DNA of 64,000 nucleotides, from the NCBI RefSeq assembly GCF_019145235.1, contig NZ_JAHSTV010000006.1, forward strand, positions 372,001 to 436,000. The letters run 5' to 3'. This stretch comes from Pseudomonas farris. GTDB taxonomy: Bacteria > Pseudomonadota > Gammaproteobacteria > Pseudomonadales > Pseudomonadaceae. Under the pieces are notes generated by a model. The model saw only the letters and a program-made list of their open reading frames with translations, did not search any database and was not told where the DNA came from. Shown here in pieces: positions 54,705-64,000 of this stretch (its first letter is position 1; each line of letters opens with the position of its first letter). Position numbers and translations under genes: made by a program.

Positions 54705-55781
54705 CTACGATCCCGCCAATACCTTCAACGCCGCCTTACGCTCCTCAACCGGCAACGCGCCCAGCCTCTCCACCTCCGCATAAAACCTCACCCAATCCCC
54801 CTCGACCTGTTTGAACAATGCGGCAAACGCCGGCACCCACTGGTCGTACAAACCAAACGGCAACAGTCGGGCATTGTTCATCGGGGTGTTGATCCACGCG
54901 TCGTAGCGTTTGTTCCCGGCCCATTGGCTGTCGCGTAGCGTCCGGTATTCACGGCGCAATTGTTCGAACTCTGCCGCTTTTCGCTCGCGCATTTGTTCGG
55001 CAGGCAGCGGCAGGGCGTAAAGCCGTTCCAGCCTGGTGCGGGTGTCCAGCACCAACTGAATGAACTGGTCGCGTTGCTGCACCAATGCTCCGTTATCCGG
55101 TGGCAGGCCGCGGAATGCGCGCCATTGCCGAGTGCCTTCCTGCTCGACGAAGGTGGCGAAGGACTCGTTGAATTCGGTGTCGTCTTTCACATAAAAACGT
55201 TGATGGGCGAGTTCGTGGAAAATCAGCGTGGCCAACCGTTCGTCGCCCCAACCCATCATCGAGCTCATGATCGGGTCGTTGAACCAACCGAGCGTCGAAT
55301 AGGCCTCGACGCCGCCAATCGACACGTCCATACCTTGCAATCGTTGCAACGCGGCCTCACCGCGGGCAGCGCTCTGGCTGTAATACCCGCGATAGGCGAC
55401 GCAGCCAGCGATGGGGAAGCAATGATTTTGTGGCTTCAGCGAAAACTCCGGCGTGGCAAAGACGTTCCAGACTACAAACGGTCGGCCGATGTCGGCGTAC
55501 AGTCGGTAGCTCTGGTTGTCCGGCAGGTGCAGGTATTGGCTGGCGAAGGTCCGGGCCTTTTGAGATTGGGCCAGATGCGCACGCAATTGCTGATCGCGGC
55601 CGGAGTCGGCAATCACACTGGAAACCGGCTCCCGTGCCCGCAGCAAATGCAGCTGACCACTGGCCAATTGGCCGTAATAGCTGACGCTTGCGCAACCGTT
55701 GAGCAACAAAAAAATCACACCCGGAAACAAAATGCGTAAAACGCGATCAAGTAACCCAAGGCTTGGACGCGGCCTGATCAA
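54705..55781 (-). CDS. Putative periplasmic aminopeptidase lipoprotein (PF10023 type)
   Basis: The 358-residue protein has an N-terminal hydrophobic stretch ending LLNGC, with the lipidated Cys at about residue 29. A zinc metallopeptidase motif HELAHQ lies at about residue 190, with Glu in FNESFATFVEQEG as third ligand. It matches the family annotated as predicted aminopeptidase (Aminopep, DUF2265). The true substrate is unknown. It would act at the outer membrane or periplasm. Confidence 0.82.
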   Translation of the reverse strand: MIRPRPSLGLLDRVLRILFPGVIFLLLNGCASVSYYGQLASGQLHLLRAREPVSSVIADSGRDQQLRAHLAQSQKARTFASQYLHLPDNQSYRLYADIGRPFVVWNVFATPEFSLKPQNHCFPIAGCVAYRGYYSQSAARGEAALQRLQGMDVSIGGVEAYSTLGWFNDPIMSSMMGWGDERLATLIFHELAHQRFYVKDDTEFNESFATFVEQEGTRQWRAFRGLPPDNGALVQQRDQFIQLVLDTRTRLERLYALPLPAEQMRERKAAEFEQLRREYRTLRDSQWAGNKRYDAWINTPMNNARLLPFGLYDQWVPAFAALFKQVEGDWVRFYAEVERLGALPVEERKAALKVLAGS

Positions 55782-55840
55782 AATAAAAACATCCCTGGAA
55801 AGTCTGCCCGCAAGACTATCCCGCCTATTGGAGCTCCGCT

Positions 55841-56257
55841 ATGCGCAAGTTGATGCTGACGGGAGGCCTGCTGATGCTGGCCGGTTGTGCTGGACTGCCC
55901 ACCCCTGATCCTTCGCAGGCGTGGATCGATCTGGATTCACGACAGGAAGACGCCGCGCTGCAAGCGGTGGAAGTCGATGACAAGGCCTCCATCGACAAGC
56001 GCTACTTCGAGGTGCAGCCCGGTAGCCATGAGCTGACGGTTCGCTACTTGTTTGCGGTCCAGCCAACCAACATTGGCCCCAATGCCGAGCCGCTGTGGCG
56101 CGACTGCCAATTGAATGTGAAATTCAAGGACTTCAACGCCGGTCAGCGCTATCAGCTGCAAGCAGGGAATATCGGCTTCCGGCCGTGGGCGAAGCTCTAT
56201 GATCAACAGCGAAAAGTGATTGGGCAGGGTACACCGGCAGGCTGCCAACGTACTTGA
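55841..56257 (+). CDS. Small lipoprotein, first of a tandem pair
   Basis: A 138-residue protein with a lipobox ending MLAGC (Cys16) and a compact beta-rich domain with KRYFEVQPGSHELTVRYLF and AGQRYQLQAGNIGF. The same blocks recur in the next gene (GRYFQVTPGSHELRVRF; AGQRYLLEARSVAF), so the two arose by duplication. No function is known. PEGA-like surface-binding domains have a similar look, but this is only a resemblance. Confidence 0.78.
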   Translation: MRKLMLTGGLLMLAGCAGLPTPDPSQAWIDLDSRQEDAALQAVEVDDKASIDKRYFEVQPGSHELTVRYLFAVQPTNIGPNAEPLWRDCQLNVKFKDFNAGQRYQLQAGNIGFRPWAKLYDQQRKVIGQGTPAGCQRT

Positions 56258-56297
56258 TCGACGCTATGCTGAATTATCAGTCCTTGGGAAATTCATC

Positions 56298-56717
56298 ATG
56301 CGCAGGTTGTTGCTGTTGCTCGCTGCAGGCGCCTTTGTCGGTTGCACGAGTCCGTTGCCGGCGGTCGATCCGCAGATGGCCTGGGTCGACTTCGCTACGC
56401 CGAGTCCCGGCGGGAAACTGCTGATGGCCGAACGGCTGGACAACCAGCGGGTGAGCGACGGACGTTATTTCCAGGTCACCCCGGGGAGCCATGAACTGAG
56501 AGTACGCTTCGATTTTGAAGTGTTTGGCGGGGGGCCAGGCCTGTTGAACACTCCCTTGGAGCGAATGTGCTATCTGACTATCAATTACGACCATTTCGAG
56601 GCTGGCCAGCGTTACCTGCTGGAAGCGCGTTCTGTGGCGTTCACCCCCAGCGCCCGGCTCTATAACGCCAAGCGGGAGATTGTTGCTGAGGATCGACTGA
56701 CCAATTGCCTCATATGA
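56298..56717 (+). CDS. Small lipoprotein, second of a tandem pair
   Basis: The start at ATG 56298 gives 139 residues with a lipobox ending AFVGC (Cys16). It shares the domain and length of the preceding gene, with about a third of positions identical by eye. Both have a Cys near the middle (WRDCQLN; ERMCYLT) and one near the end, possibly a disulfide. It lies 40 bases after its paralogue and six bases before the converging DUF1161 stop. Confidence 0.78.
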   Translation: MRRLLLLLAAGAFVGCTSPLPAVDPQMAWVDFATPSPGGKLLMAERLDNQRVSDGRYFQVTPGSHELRVRFDFEVFGGGPGLLNTPLERMCYLTINYDHFEAGQRYLLEARSVAFTPSARLYNAKREIVAEDRLTNCLI

Positions 56718-56723
56718 GACGAA

Positions 56724-56957
56724 TCAACGGTCATTTTTCTGATAGATGATTTTCTTGGTGCCGCCTTCGCATGAGCCGACGACCATGTTCTGATCGTGAA
56801 CTTCGTCGTTGGTGACGATTTCCAGGGTGTAGGACGAGACGTTGTTGGCCTGGATCTTGGCTTCGATCTCGGCCTTGAGTTCCTCACAGGATTTCGGTGC
56901 CGCGAGGGCCGATGTGGCCAGCGTGCAACAGATAACCGCCAAGACAAAACGTTTCAT
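56724..56957 (-). CDS. DUF1161 periplasmic protein, copy 1
   Basis: The start at ATG 56957 with gggag upstream gives 77 residues: a signal peptide ending ALAA (about residue 19), then KSCEELKAEIEAKIQANNVSS in two parts and VVGSCEGGTKKIIYQ. The two cysteines probably form a disulfide. DUF1161 has no known function. A second copy with the same layout lies at 58865-59089. Confidence 0.85.
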   Translation of the reverse strand: MKRFVLAVICCTLATSALAAPKSCEELKAEIEAKIQANNVSSYTLEIVTNDEVHDQNMVVGSCEGGTKKIIYQKNDR

Positions 56958-57052
56958 GGTTGAAGCTCCCTTAAGGCAGCGCGCATGGTGATGCGCTGAA
57001 GCTGCTGTCATTTATTCGACCACAGTTTTGTCTGTCAGGTTATGTTTCAGGG

Positions 57053-57104
57053 CAAAAAAAGACCGCAACCTGCGGAAGGGAACCCGCGGAGGCTGCGATC
57101 TTTT
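57053..57104 (-). terminator. Terminator after osmC
   Basis: On the minus strand aaaagatcgcagcc...ggttgcggtctttttttgc forms an imperfect stem with an inner ccgcggg/cctgcgg hairpin and ends in seven T. It lies 25 bases after the osmC stop. The arm aaagatcgcagcc also appears in the repeat at 63163-63242. Confidence 0.75.
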
Positions 57105-57128
57105 ACCAGCTAACGTATCAACCCATGA

Positions 57129-57560
57129 TCAGCTGACCAACGTCGCATCCAGGCTGATTTTCGCATTCAGCACTTTGGACACCGGGCAGCCTTCTTTGGC
57201 TTTGTTACTCAGTTCCTCGAATTGTGCCTGGGTCGCCCCGGGGATTTTCGCCTTGAGAATCAGTTTTACCGCTGTGATTGCAAAGCCACCGTCTACCTGG
57301 TCCAGGGTAACTTCAGCAGTGGTGTCGATACTGTCGGCCTTAAGGTTGGCCTCGCCGAGAATCATTGAAAACGCCATGGAGAAACAGCCCGCGTGAGCCG
57401 CGCCGATCAGCTCTTCCGGATTGGTGCCTTTACCCCCTTCGAAACGGGCCTTGAAGCCGTAGGGCGCGTCTCTGAGAACGCCGGTTTCCGTGGAAATCGA
57501 GCCGATACCGGTTTTCAGATCACCTTCCCAATGAGCCGATGCTTTCTTTGTGATAGCCAT
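57129..57560 (-). CDS. osmC: OsmC family peroxiredoxin
   Basis: The 143-residue protein has the two catalytic cysteines of OsmC, Cys59 in AAHAGCFSMA and Cys125 in KEGCPVSKV, with the Arg and Glu residues of the active site in the N-terminal part (GVLRDAPYGFKARFEGG; PEELIGAA). It reduces organic hydroperoxides and is osmotically and stationary-phase induced in relatives. CTATCCT about 70 bases upstream resembles an RpoS -10. It is divergent from the luciferase-like gene. Confidence 0.93.
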   Translation of the reverse strand: MAITKKASAHWEGDLKTGIGSISTETGVLRDAPYGFKARFEGGKGTNPEELIGAAHAGCFSMAFSMILGEANLKADSIDTTAEVTLDQVDGGFAITAVKLILKAKIPGATQAQFEELSNKAKEGCPVSKVLNAKISLDATLVS

Positions 57561-57747
57561 GTCTGCCTCCTCAAGATCCGGCGCGAAACGTCGCGCCTTC
57601 GTGGTTTTCGGTTACCAGGGTTCTGAGGATAGACCGTCCGGCAAAGTTCACCTCATCTGATCAGTCTTCTAATTGCGTAGGAATTTTGTCTCTCCTATTG
57701 AAACTCGGGTATATGCCCTCATTGCATAGAACACGCTTATAGACTCG

Positions 57748-57801
57748 GCAGGTTTTCGTTCGTGAAAAAACCTGCTTACCCATTGGAGAAGCAGGTTTAT
57801 G
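57748..57801 (+). promoter_or_regulatory. Leader with three mutually exclusive hairpin arms before the 57799 start codon
   Basis: Arm 1 gcaggtttt (57748-57756), arm 2 aaaacctgc (57767-57775, extendable to aaacctgctt) and arm 3 aagcaggttt (57789-57798) compete: arm 2 can pair with arm 1 (9 bp) or with arm 3 (10 bp). The ribosome site ggaga (57785-57789) lies in the loop of the 2:3 hairpin and the ATG follows directly on arm 3. Pairing 1:2 would free the start; pairing 2:3 would hinder it. This is a candidate RNA switch or thermosensor, from sequence alone. Confidence 0.5.
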
Positions 57802-58800
57802 AAACGACTATCCGATATCAAGTTCTCGACCCTCGATCTGGTGCCCGTGCGGGAGAACGGCAGTGCGGCCCAGTCCCTGCACAATTCCCTGGACCTGGCG
57901 CAGCACGTCGAAAAATTCGGCTACAACCGCTTCTGGGTCGCCGAACACCACAACATGGACGGGATCGCCAGTTCGGCGACCTCGGTCCTGCTGGGCTATT
58001 TGGCTGGCGGCACTTCGACCATTCGTGTCGGTTCGGGTGGCGTGATGTTGCCCAATCACGCGCCGCTGGTGATCGCCGAGCAGTTCGGCACCCTTGAAAG
58101 CCTGTATCCGGGACGGATCGACCTGGGCTTGGGGCGCGCGCCCGGCTCCGATCAGATGACCGCCCGCGCCTTGCGTCGTGAGCGCTCCGGCAGCGCCGAC
58201 GACTTCCCGGAAGATGTGACTGAACTGATGCGCTACCTCGGCCCGCGCACGCCAGACCAGCGGATCATTGCCATGCCGGGTACCGGCACCAATGTTCCGA
58301 TCTGGTTATTGGGTTCGAGCTTGTTCAGTGCTCAGCTGGCCGGTGAGCGCGGTTTGCCCTACGCCTTCGCCTCACATTTCGCACCGCGCTTCATGCATGA
58401 GGCAATTCGCGTTTACCGCAACCACTTCAAGCCTTCAGCGGTTTTGGATAAGCCTTACGTGATGCTCGGCGTGCCACTGGTGGCCGCAGACACTGACGAG
58501 CAGGCCGATTACCTGGCAACCTCGGTCTACCAACGGATTCTCGCGTTGATGCGTGGTCAGAGCCTGGTGCAACGCCCGCCAGTGAAGACCATGGACGGCT
58601 TGTGGCTGCCTCATGAGAAAGAAGCGGTTGGTGATTTCCTTGGCCTGGCCATGGTCGGCAGCCCGCAGAAAATCCGTGCCAAACTGGACGTGCTGATCGA
58701 ACAGACTCAGGCCGATGAGCTGATTTTTACCTGTGACCTGTACGAACATGCCGATCGCCTGCACTCCTATGAGTTGCTAGCGCAGGTCATGAAGGGCTGA
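57799..58800 (+). CDS. LLM-class flavin-dependent oxidoreductase (YhbW-like)
   Basis: A 333-residue bacterial luciferase-like protein with the family segments [16 protein letters not shown] near residue 45, [20 protein letters not shown] near 76 and [11 protein letters not shown] near 113. Members use reduced FMN or F420; substrate specificity is unknown for the YhbW/MsnO8-like group. It stands alone, with its own leader and terminator, divergent from osmC, and may be part of the stress set in this region. Confidence 0.88.
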   Translation: MKRLSDIKFSTLDLVPVRENGSAAQSLHNSLDLAQHVEKFGYNRFWVAEHHNMDGIASSATSVLLGYLAGGTSTIRVGSGGVMLPNHAPLVIAEQFGTLESLYPGRIDLGLGRAPGSDQMTARALRRERSGSADDFPEDVTELMRYLGPRTPDQRIIAMPGTGTNVPIWLLGSSLFSAQLAGERGLPYAFASHFAPRFMHEAIRVYRNHFKPSAVLDKPYVMLGVPLVAADTDEQADYLATSVYQRILALMRGQSLVQRPPVKTMDGLWLPHEKEAVGDFLGLAMVGSPQKIRAKLDVLIEQTQADELIFTCDLYEHADRLHSYELLAQVMKG

Positions 58801-58818
58801 CGCTCAAGTTGCACCCAC

Positions 58819-58849
58819 AAAAAAGCCGACGCCATTGCGTCGGCTTTTT
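58819..58849. terminator. Two-way terminator
   Basis: aaaaaagccgacgc-catt-gcgtcggcttttt: an eight-base perfect GC stem between A and T runs, serving the LLM gene and the converging DUF1161 gene. Confidence 0.93.
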
Positions 58850-58864
58850 CATTCGCGAGGGCGG

Positions 58865-59089
58865 TCAGCCCTGCTTATAGACGATTTGCCTGGAGCCTTT
58901 TTCACAGGTGCCAACGACTTTTCCGTCAGCAGCAGCGCCTTTGTCGACGATCTCCAGCGAGTAATTGGAAACACCCTTGGCATCCAGTTTCGCTGCGATT
59001 TCGGCTTTCAGCTCGTCGCACGACTTGCCCTGGGCAAAGGCGGCTCCCGCAAGGCTCAACAAACCTATCGCCAAAATAAACTTCTTCAT
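58865..59089 (-). CDS. DUF1161 periplasmic protein, copy 2
   Basis: The start at ATG 59089 gives 74 residues: a signal peptide ending AFAQ (about residue 20) and the DUF1161 body KSCDELKAEIAAKLDAKGVS and VVGTCEKGSRQIVYK. It is a clear paralogue of the gene at 56724-56957, with osmC and the LLM gene in between. Function unknown. Confidence 0.86.
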   Translation of the reverse strand: MKKFILAIGLLSLAGAAFAQGKSCDELKAEIAAKLDAKGVSNYSLEIVDKGAAADGKVVGTCEKGSRQIVYKQG

Positions 59090-59216
59090 GGGTTGCACTC
59101 CCTGGTCGGATCAATAGGTGAGGCACCTGCCATTAGCCGGACGCACTCACCACTTAGCGCTTTGCCATTCCCTATGGCAGTCGGCCGGCGCGCAAGTTCA
59201 GAAGACTAGCTTAAGC

Positions 59217-59432
59217 TCAGCTACTGGCAATCCGGAATCCGACTTTGAGCGTCACCTGGAAGTGTGCTGCTTTGCCGTCCTTGATGTGTCCGCGGGTTTC
59301 GGTCACTTCAAACCATTCCATGTACTTGAGGCTTTTATTGGCTTCGGCCAGGGCATTGTTGATGGCGTCTTCAATACTGGTGGTGGATGAGCCAACCAGC
59401 TCGACTTTCTTGTAGGTGTGATGGTCAGTCAT
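59217..59432 (-). CDS. Dodecin family flavin-binding protein
   Basis: The 71-residue protein fits dodecin in length and sequence: YKKVELVGSSTTSIEDAI, a helix with ALAEANKSLKYMEWFEVTE and the strand HFQVTLKVGFRI. Dodecins form hollow 12-mers that store or buffer flavin or coenzyme A; the Trp in MEWFEV stacks on the flavin. The start has ggagaacgcc upstream. Confidence 0.92.
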   Translation of the reverse strand: MTDHHTYKKVELVGSSTTSIEDAINNALAEANKSLKYMEWFEVTETRGHIKDGKAAHFQVTLKVGFRIASS

Positions 59433-59586
59433 GGCGTTCTCCTAAGGGTGTGAAATACAGCCTAGCAGTGATTTTTCTTATTTCTTCTGTCGACTAATCC
59501 GGAGGGGAGTTCAGATTTACTGCACTTTCTCGAACCCTTGAAGTCCCAACCAACACACGCAACTCAAACAATGCAGGAGAGCCACC

Positions 59587-59909
59587 ATGGCCAATACCTC
59601 GTTACGCAAAGCCTCATTGCAAAGCATGGAAGCCGAAATCGAGAGTCTGCTGAAATCGTTGGAAAGCCTGAAGGACGACGCCTCGGACGAGTCGCGTAAA
59701 ACCCTTAAAACGCTGAAAATCAACGCCGAGAACGCGCTGAAGCATTCGCGTCATCTGCTCTCCGATGCCTATGAAGAGGTCAAGGTCAAAACCCGTGAAA
59801 CCGGGATCGCGACTCGCGACTACGCCCAGGAACACCCTTGGACTACAGCCGGCGTCGCCGTTGGTGCGCTGGGTCTTCTGGCAGCCTACCTGCTGTGCAA
59901 ACGCGGTAA

Positions 59910-59913
<4 letters not shown>
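59587..59913 (+). CDS. DUF883 (ElaB/YqjD-like) membrane-anchored protein
   Basis: A 108-residue protein with a long helical, charged body (residues 10-80) and a C-terminal membrane helix ([21 protein letters not shown]). ElaB and YqjD in E. coli are stationary-phase inner-membrane proteins that bind ribosomes. Start ATG 59587 has ggagagcc upstream. Its TAA and the TAA of trpI share the bases TTAA at 59910-59913. Confidence 0.88.
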
Positions 59914-62150
<2,237 letters not shown>

Positions 62151-62151
<1 letters not shown>

Positions 62152-62963
62152 TGAGCCGCCTGCAAACGCGTTTTGCCGAACTCAAGGAACAAAACCGCGC
62201 CGCCCTGGTGACCTTCGTGACGGCCGGCGACCCGAGCTACGACACGTCCCTGGCGATCCTCAAAGGCTTGCCGGGAGCGGGTGCCGATGTAATCGAGTTG
62301 GGCATGCCTTTCACCGATCCAATGGCCGATGGCCCGGCGATTCAACTGGCCAACATTCGTGCGTTGGGCGCCAAACAGAACCTGGCGAAAACCTTGCGGA
62401 TGGTTCGCGAGTTCCGCGAAGGCAATAACGAGACTCCGCTGGTGCTGATGGGTTACTTCAACCCGATTCACATGTATGGCGTGCCGCGTTTCATCGCTGA
62501 AGCCAAAGAGGCCGGCGTCGATGGCTTGATCGTGGTCGACATGCCGCCCGAGCATAACGGCGAGCTGTGCGACCCGGCACAGGCGGCAGGCCTGGACTTC
62601 ATTCGTCTGACCACTCCGACGACTGATGACGTGCGCTTGCCGACGGTATTGAACGGCAGTTCCGGATTTGTTTACTACGTGTCGGTGGCGGGTGTGACCG
62701 GTGCGGGCGCGGCGACTCTGGAACATGTCGAAGAAGCCGTCACCCGTCTGCGTCGCCATACCGATCTGCCGATCAGCATCGGTTTTGGTATCCGCACACC
62801 GGAGCAAGCGGCGTCCATCGCGCGTCTGGCCGACGGTGTGGTGGTGGGGTCGGCACTGATCGACCACATCGCCAATGCCTCGACGCCGGATCAGGCTGTG
62901 GAGGGTGTACTCAGCCTGTGCGCGGCCTTGTCTGACGGCGTACGTAAAGCGCGGGTCAGCTGA
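62151..62963 (+). CDS. trpA: Tryptophan synthase alpha chain
   Basis: The 270-residue TIM barrel has the catalytic Glu in VIELGMPF and Asp in [12 protein letters not shown], and the phosphate-binding [10 protein letters not shown]. It cleaves indoleglycerol phosphate and passes indole to TrpB. The start ATG 62151 overlaps the trpB stop (TGATG), and the gene ends about 60 bases before a strong terminator. Confidence 0.96.
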
Positions 62964-63024
62964 AGGAAAAGTTCCTGATACAGAGGATTAGAGCCTCACA
63001 GCACAGACTAAACAGCAAGACCGA

Positions 63025-63056
63025 GGGCTTCAGGACTACGTTCTGAAGCCCTTTTT
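63025..63056 (+). terminator. trpBA terminator
   Basis: gggcttcag-gactacgtt-ctgaagcccttttt: a nine-base perfect stem followed by five T, 61 bases after the trpA stop. Confidence 0.93.
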
Positions 63057-63162
63057 GCTGTATGGCTGTGAGGAAAGACCTGGCGTCGAGCGGGAGGCAA
63101 TAGGGTGTTGATCGCCGTAGGCAGCGGGATTGTTTATGAAATTCTTGATCGCGGTTGAATAC

Positions 63163-63242
63163 AAAAAGATCGCAGCCTTTGGCAGCTCTTATAGGGGAAT
63201 GCGATACCTCTGTAGGAGTTGCCAAAGGCTGCGATCTTTTGC
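63163..63242. repeat. Inverted repeat pair (aaagatcgcagcctttggcag type)
   Basis: The arms aaaagatcgcagcctttggc and gccaaaggctgcgatctttt are perfect complements over 20 bases and enclose ataggggaatgcgatacctctgtaggag. This is a third REP family of fluorescent pseudomonads. It ends three bases before the stop of the DUF4105 gene, for which it can act as terminator. Confidence 0.88.
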
Positions 63243-63244
63243 TT

Positions 63245-64000
63245 TCAGGGCAACTCCAACCCACCCGCGGCCTTGTGCAGCTTCCGCAAATGCTCGCCAA
63301 CCTGCTTCAGGTTGGCTTCGTTGGCGGCCATCTCGGCGGCACGACTCGGCTCGAGCAACGCTCTCACTTCCTTGTCGAGATCCCCTGTTAGTGCTTGCAG
63401 CTGCTTCTGGCGCAGGTTGCTTTCCGCCTCCAGACGCGTCCACTCGTTCGGTTGCGGCAAACCATAACCACCGGTGCCGAGCAGTTCGGCCGGACGGCTG
63501 AGGAAGCCGCTGTTGGCTAGAATCTCCTGCAAGGTCGCATTGGCTTTATCCATGCCGCCATTCTTCAATTCCCGAGCGCCCAGATAACGTTGTTTCACTT
63601 CGTCCTGGGCCAGTACCATCTGCTGACGGAAACTGGCCTGCTCCAGCAGCAGCAATGCCGCGCTGGTGCGTAAGTCAGCCTGGTCAATCCATTTGCGGCG
63701 TTCCTCAGCTTTCAAGGACAGCCAGTCCTCGACCTTGTCCTGCTTGATCGGTAAATGCTTCTTCAGCACTTCGAACATCGCTTGATAACGCTCGCGGAAG
63801 GAGTCGAAGCGATAGCCTAGACGTAACGCTTCGCGGGGATCGTCCAGCACGCTGGTGTTCGCCAATCCGCGGCCCTTGAGCACTTCCAGCAAACCGTTGG
63901 GCATGATGCTGTCGAGGCCAACCAGTTGCGCATTGTTGGTGCTGCTGCGCAGTAATTTCAGGCCTTCTACCGCGCAGTTGTTGGACAGGAAAAAATAGTT
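63245..64000 (-). CDS. DUF4105 (Lnb N-terminal periplasmic domain-like) protein, C-terminal part
   Basis: The frame runs off the window end, so only the last 251 residues are seen. The first visible stretch, NYFFLSNNCAVEGLKLL, carries the Asn-Cys motif of DUF4105, a domain related to papain-like NlpC folds and to the periplasmic part of lacto-N-biosidase neighbours. A mostly helical tail follows (about residues 65-250 of the visible part), with coiled-coil character. The ATG at 63904 is internal, not the start. The function is unknown; a cell envelope role is likely. Confidence 0.72.
   Translation of the reverse strand, partial: NYFFLSNNCAVEGLKLLRSSTNNAQLVGLDSIMPNGLLEVLKGRGLANTSVLDDPREALRLGYRFDSFRERYQAMFEVLKKHLPIKQDKVEDWLSLKAEERRKWIDQADLRTSAALLLLEQASFRQQMVLAQDEVKQRYLGARELKNGGMDKANATLQEILANSGFLSRPAELLGTGGYGLPQPNEWTRLEAESNLRQKQLQALTGDLDKEVRALLEPSRAAEMAANEANLKQVGEHLRKLHKAAGGLELP

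Overview
The window looks like core chromosome of a Pseudomonas species, most likely of the P. fluorescens group. The base composition is GC-rich. Gene content and order match, from memory, two blocks near the replication origin of P. aeruginosa: gltP-ivy-algB-kinB-ampDh2-dgcH-dsbA-cc4-engB-ersA-polA-thrB-znu/zur-met, and the aa3 cytochrome oxidase, prlC and trpI-trpBA regions. The short inverted repeats between genes (REP/REPIN elements built on gtgggagcgggcttgctcgcg or gtggcgagggggcttgcccc) are typical of fluorescent pseudomonads. I see no prophage, transposase, CRISPR array, rRNA or tRNA gene.

Layout. 1-6874: the end of a Na/Pi cotransporter, an anchored M16-type peptidase, a DUF5924/DUF2914 membrane protein, and a four-gene MCE lipid ABC transporter (permease with fused STAS domain, ATPase, MCE protein, PqiC-like lipoprotein). 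7010-11367 (minus strand): SpmA/SpmB-like membrane protein, gltP, a long gene-free stretch rich in hairpins, an Ivy-family lysozyme inhibitor, a DUF1328 protein and a small membrane protein. 11809-22236: the algB-kinB alginate two-component system, a CSS-EAL phosphodiesterase, ampDh2, the diguanylate cyclase dgcH, an EEP-family hydrolase, dsbA and two c-type cytochromes. 22428-26499: engB, the sRNA ersA, polA and a DUF2782 protein. 26559-36432: thrB, divergent znuA / zur-znuCB, a lipoprotein, katE and metNIQ. 36605-45209: a complete aa3-type cytochrome c oxidase and heme A assembly cluster on the minus strand. 45582-50885: a conserved unknown protein, a SulP transporter with a beta carbonic anhydrase, and a SplB-like radical SAM gene with a near-consensus LexA box, divergent from a TpbA-like phosphatase. 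50932-64000: yheV-prlC, a gamma carbonic anhydrase-like protein, a HAD phosphatase, a periplasmic aminopeptidase, paired small lipoproteins, two DUF1161 paralogues, osmC, a luciferase-like oxidoreductase, dodecin, a DUF883 protein, trpI-trpBA and the C-terminal part of a DUF4105 protein.

How the genes work together. Envelope functions dominate: alginate control, c-di-GMP turnover, peptidoglycan recycling, disulfide formation, zinc and methionine uptake, lipid transport. Stationary-phase respiration and stress enzymes (aa3 oxidase, katE, osmC, dodecin, DUF883) form a second theme. The observations most worth following are the LexA box before the SplB-like radical SAM gene, the loss of two metal-ligand aspartates in the proofreading site of PolA, the ersA locus, a three-part competing hairpin in the leader of the luciferase-like gene at 57799, and an unexplained structured stretch at about 10080-10335. 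No wholly new multigene system is evident.
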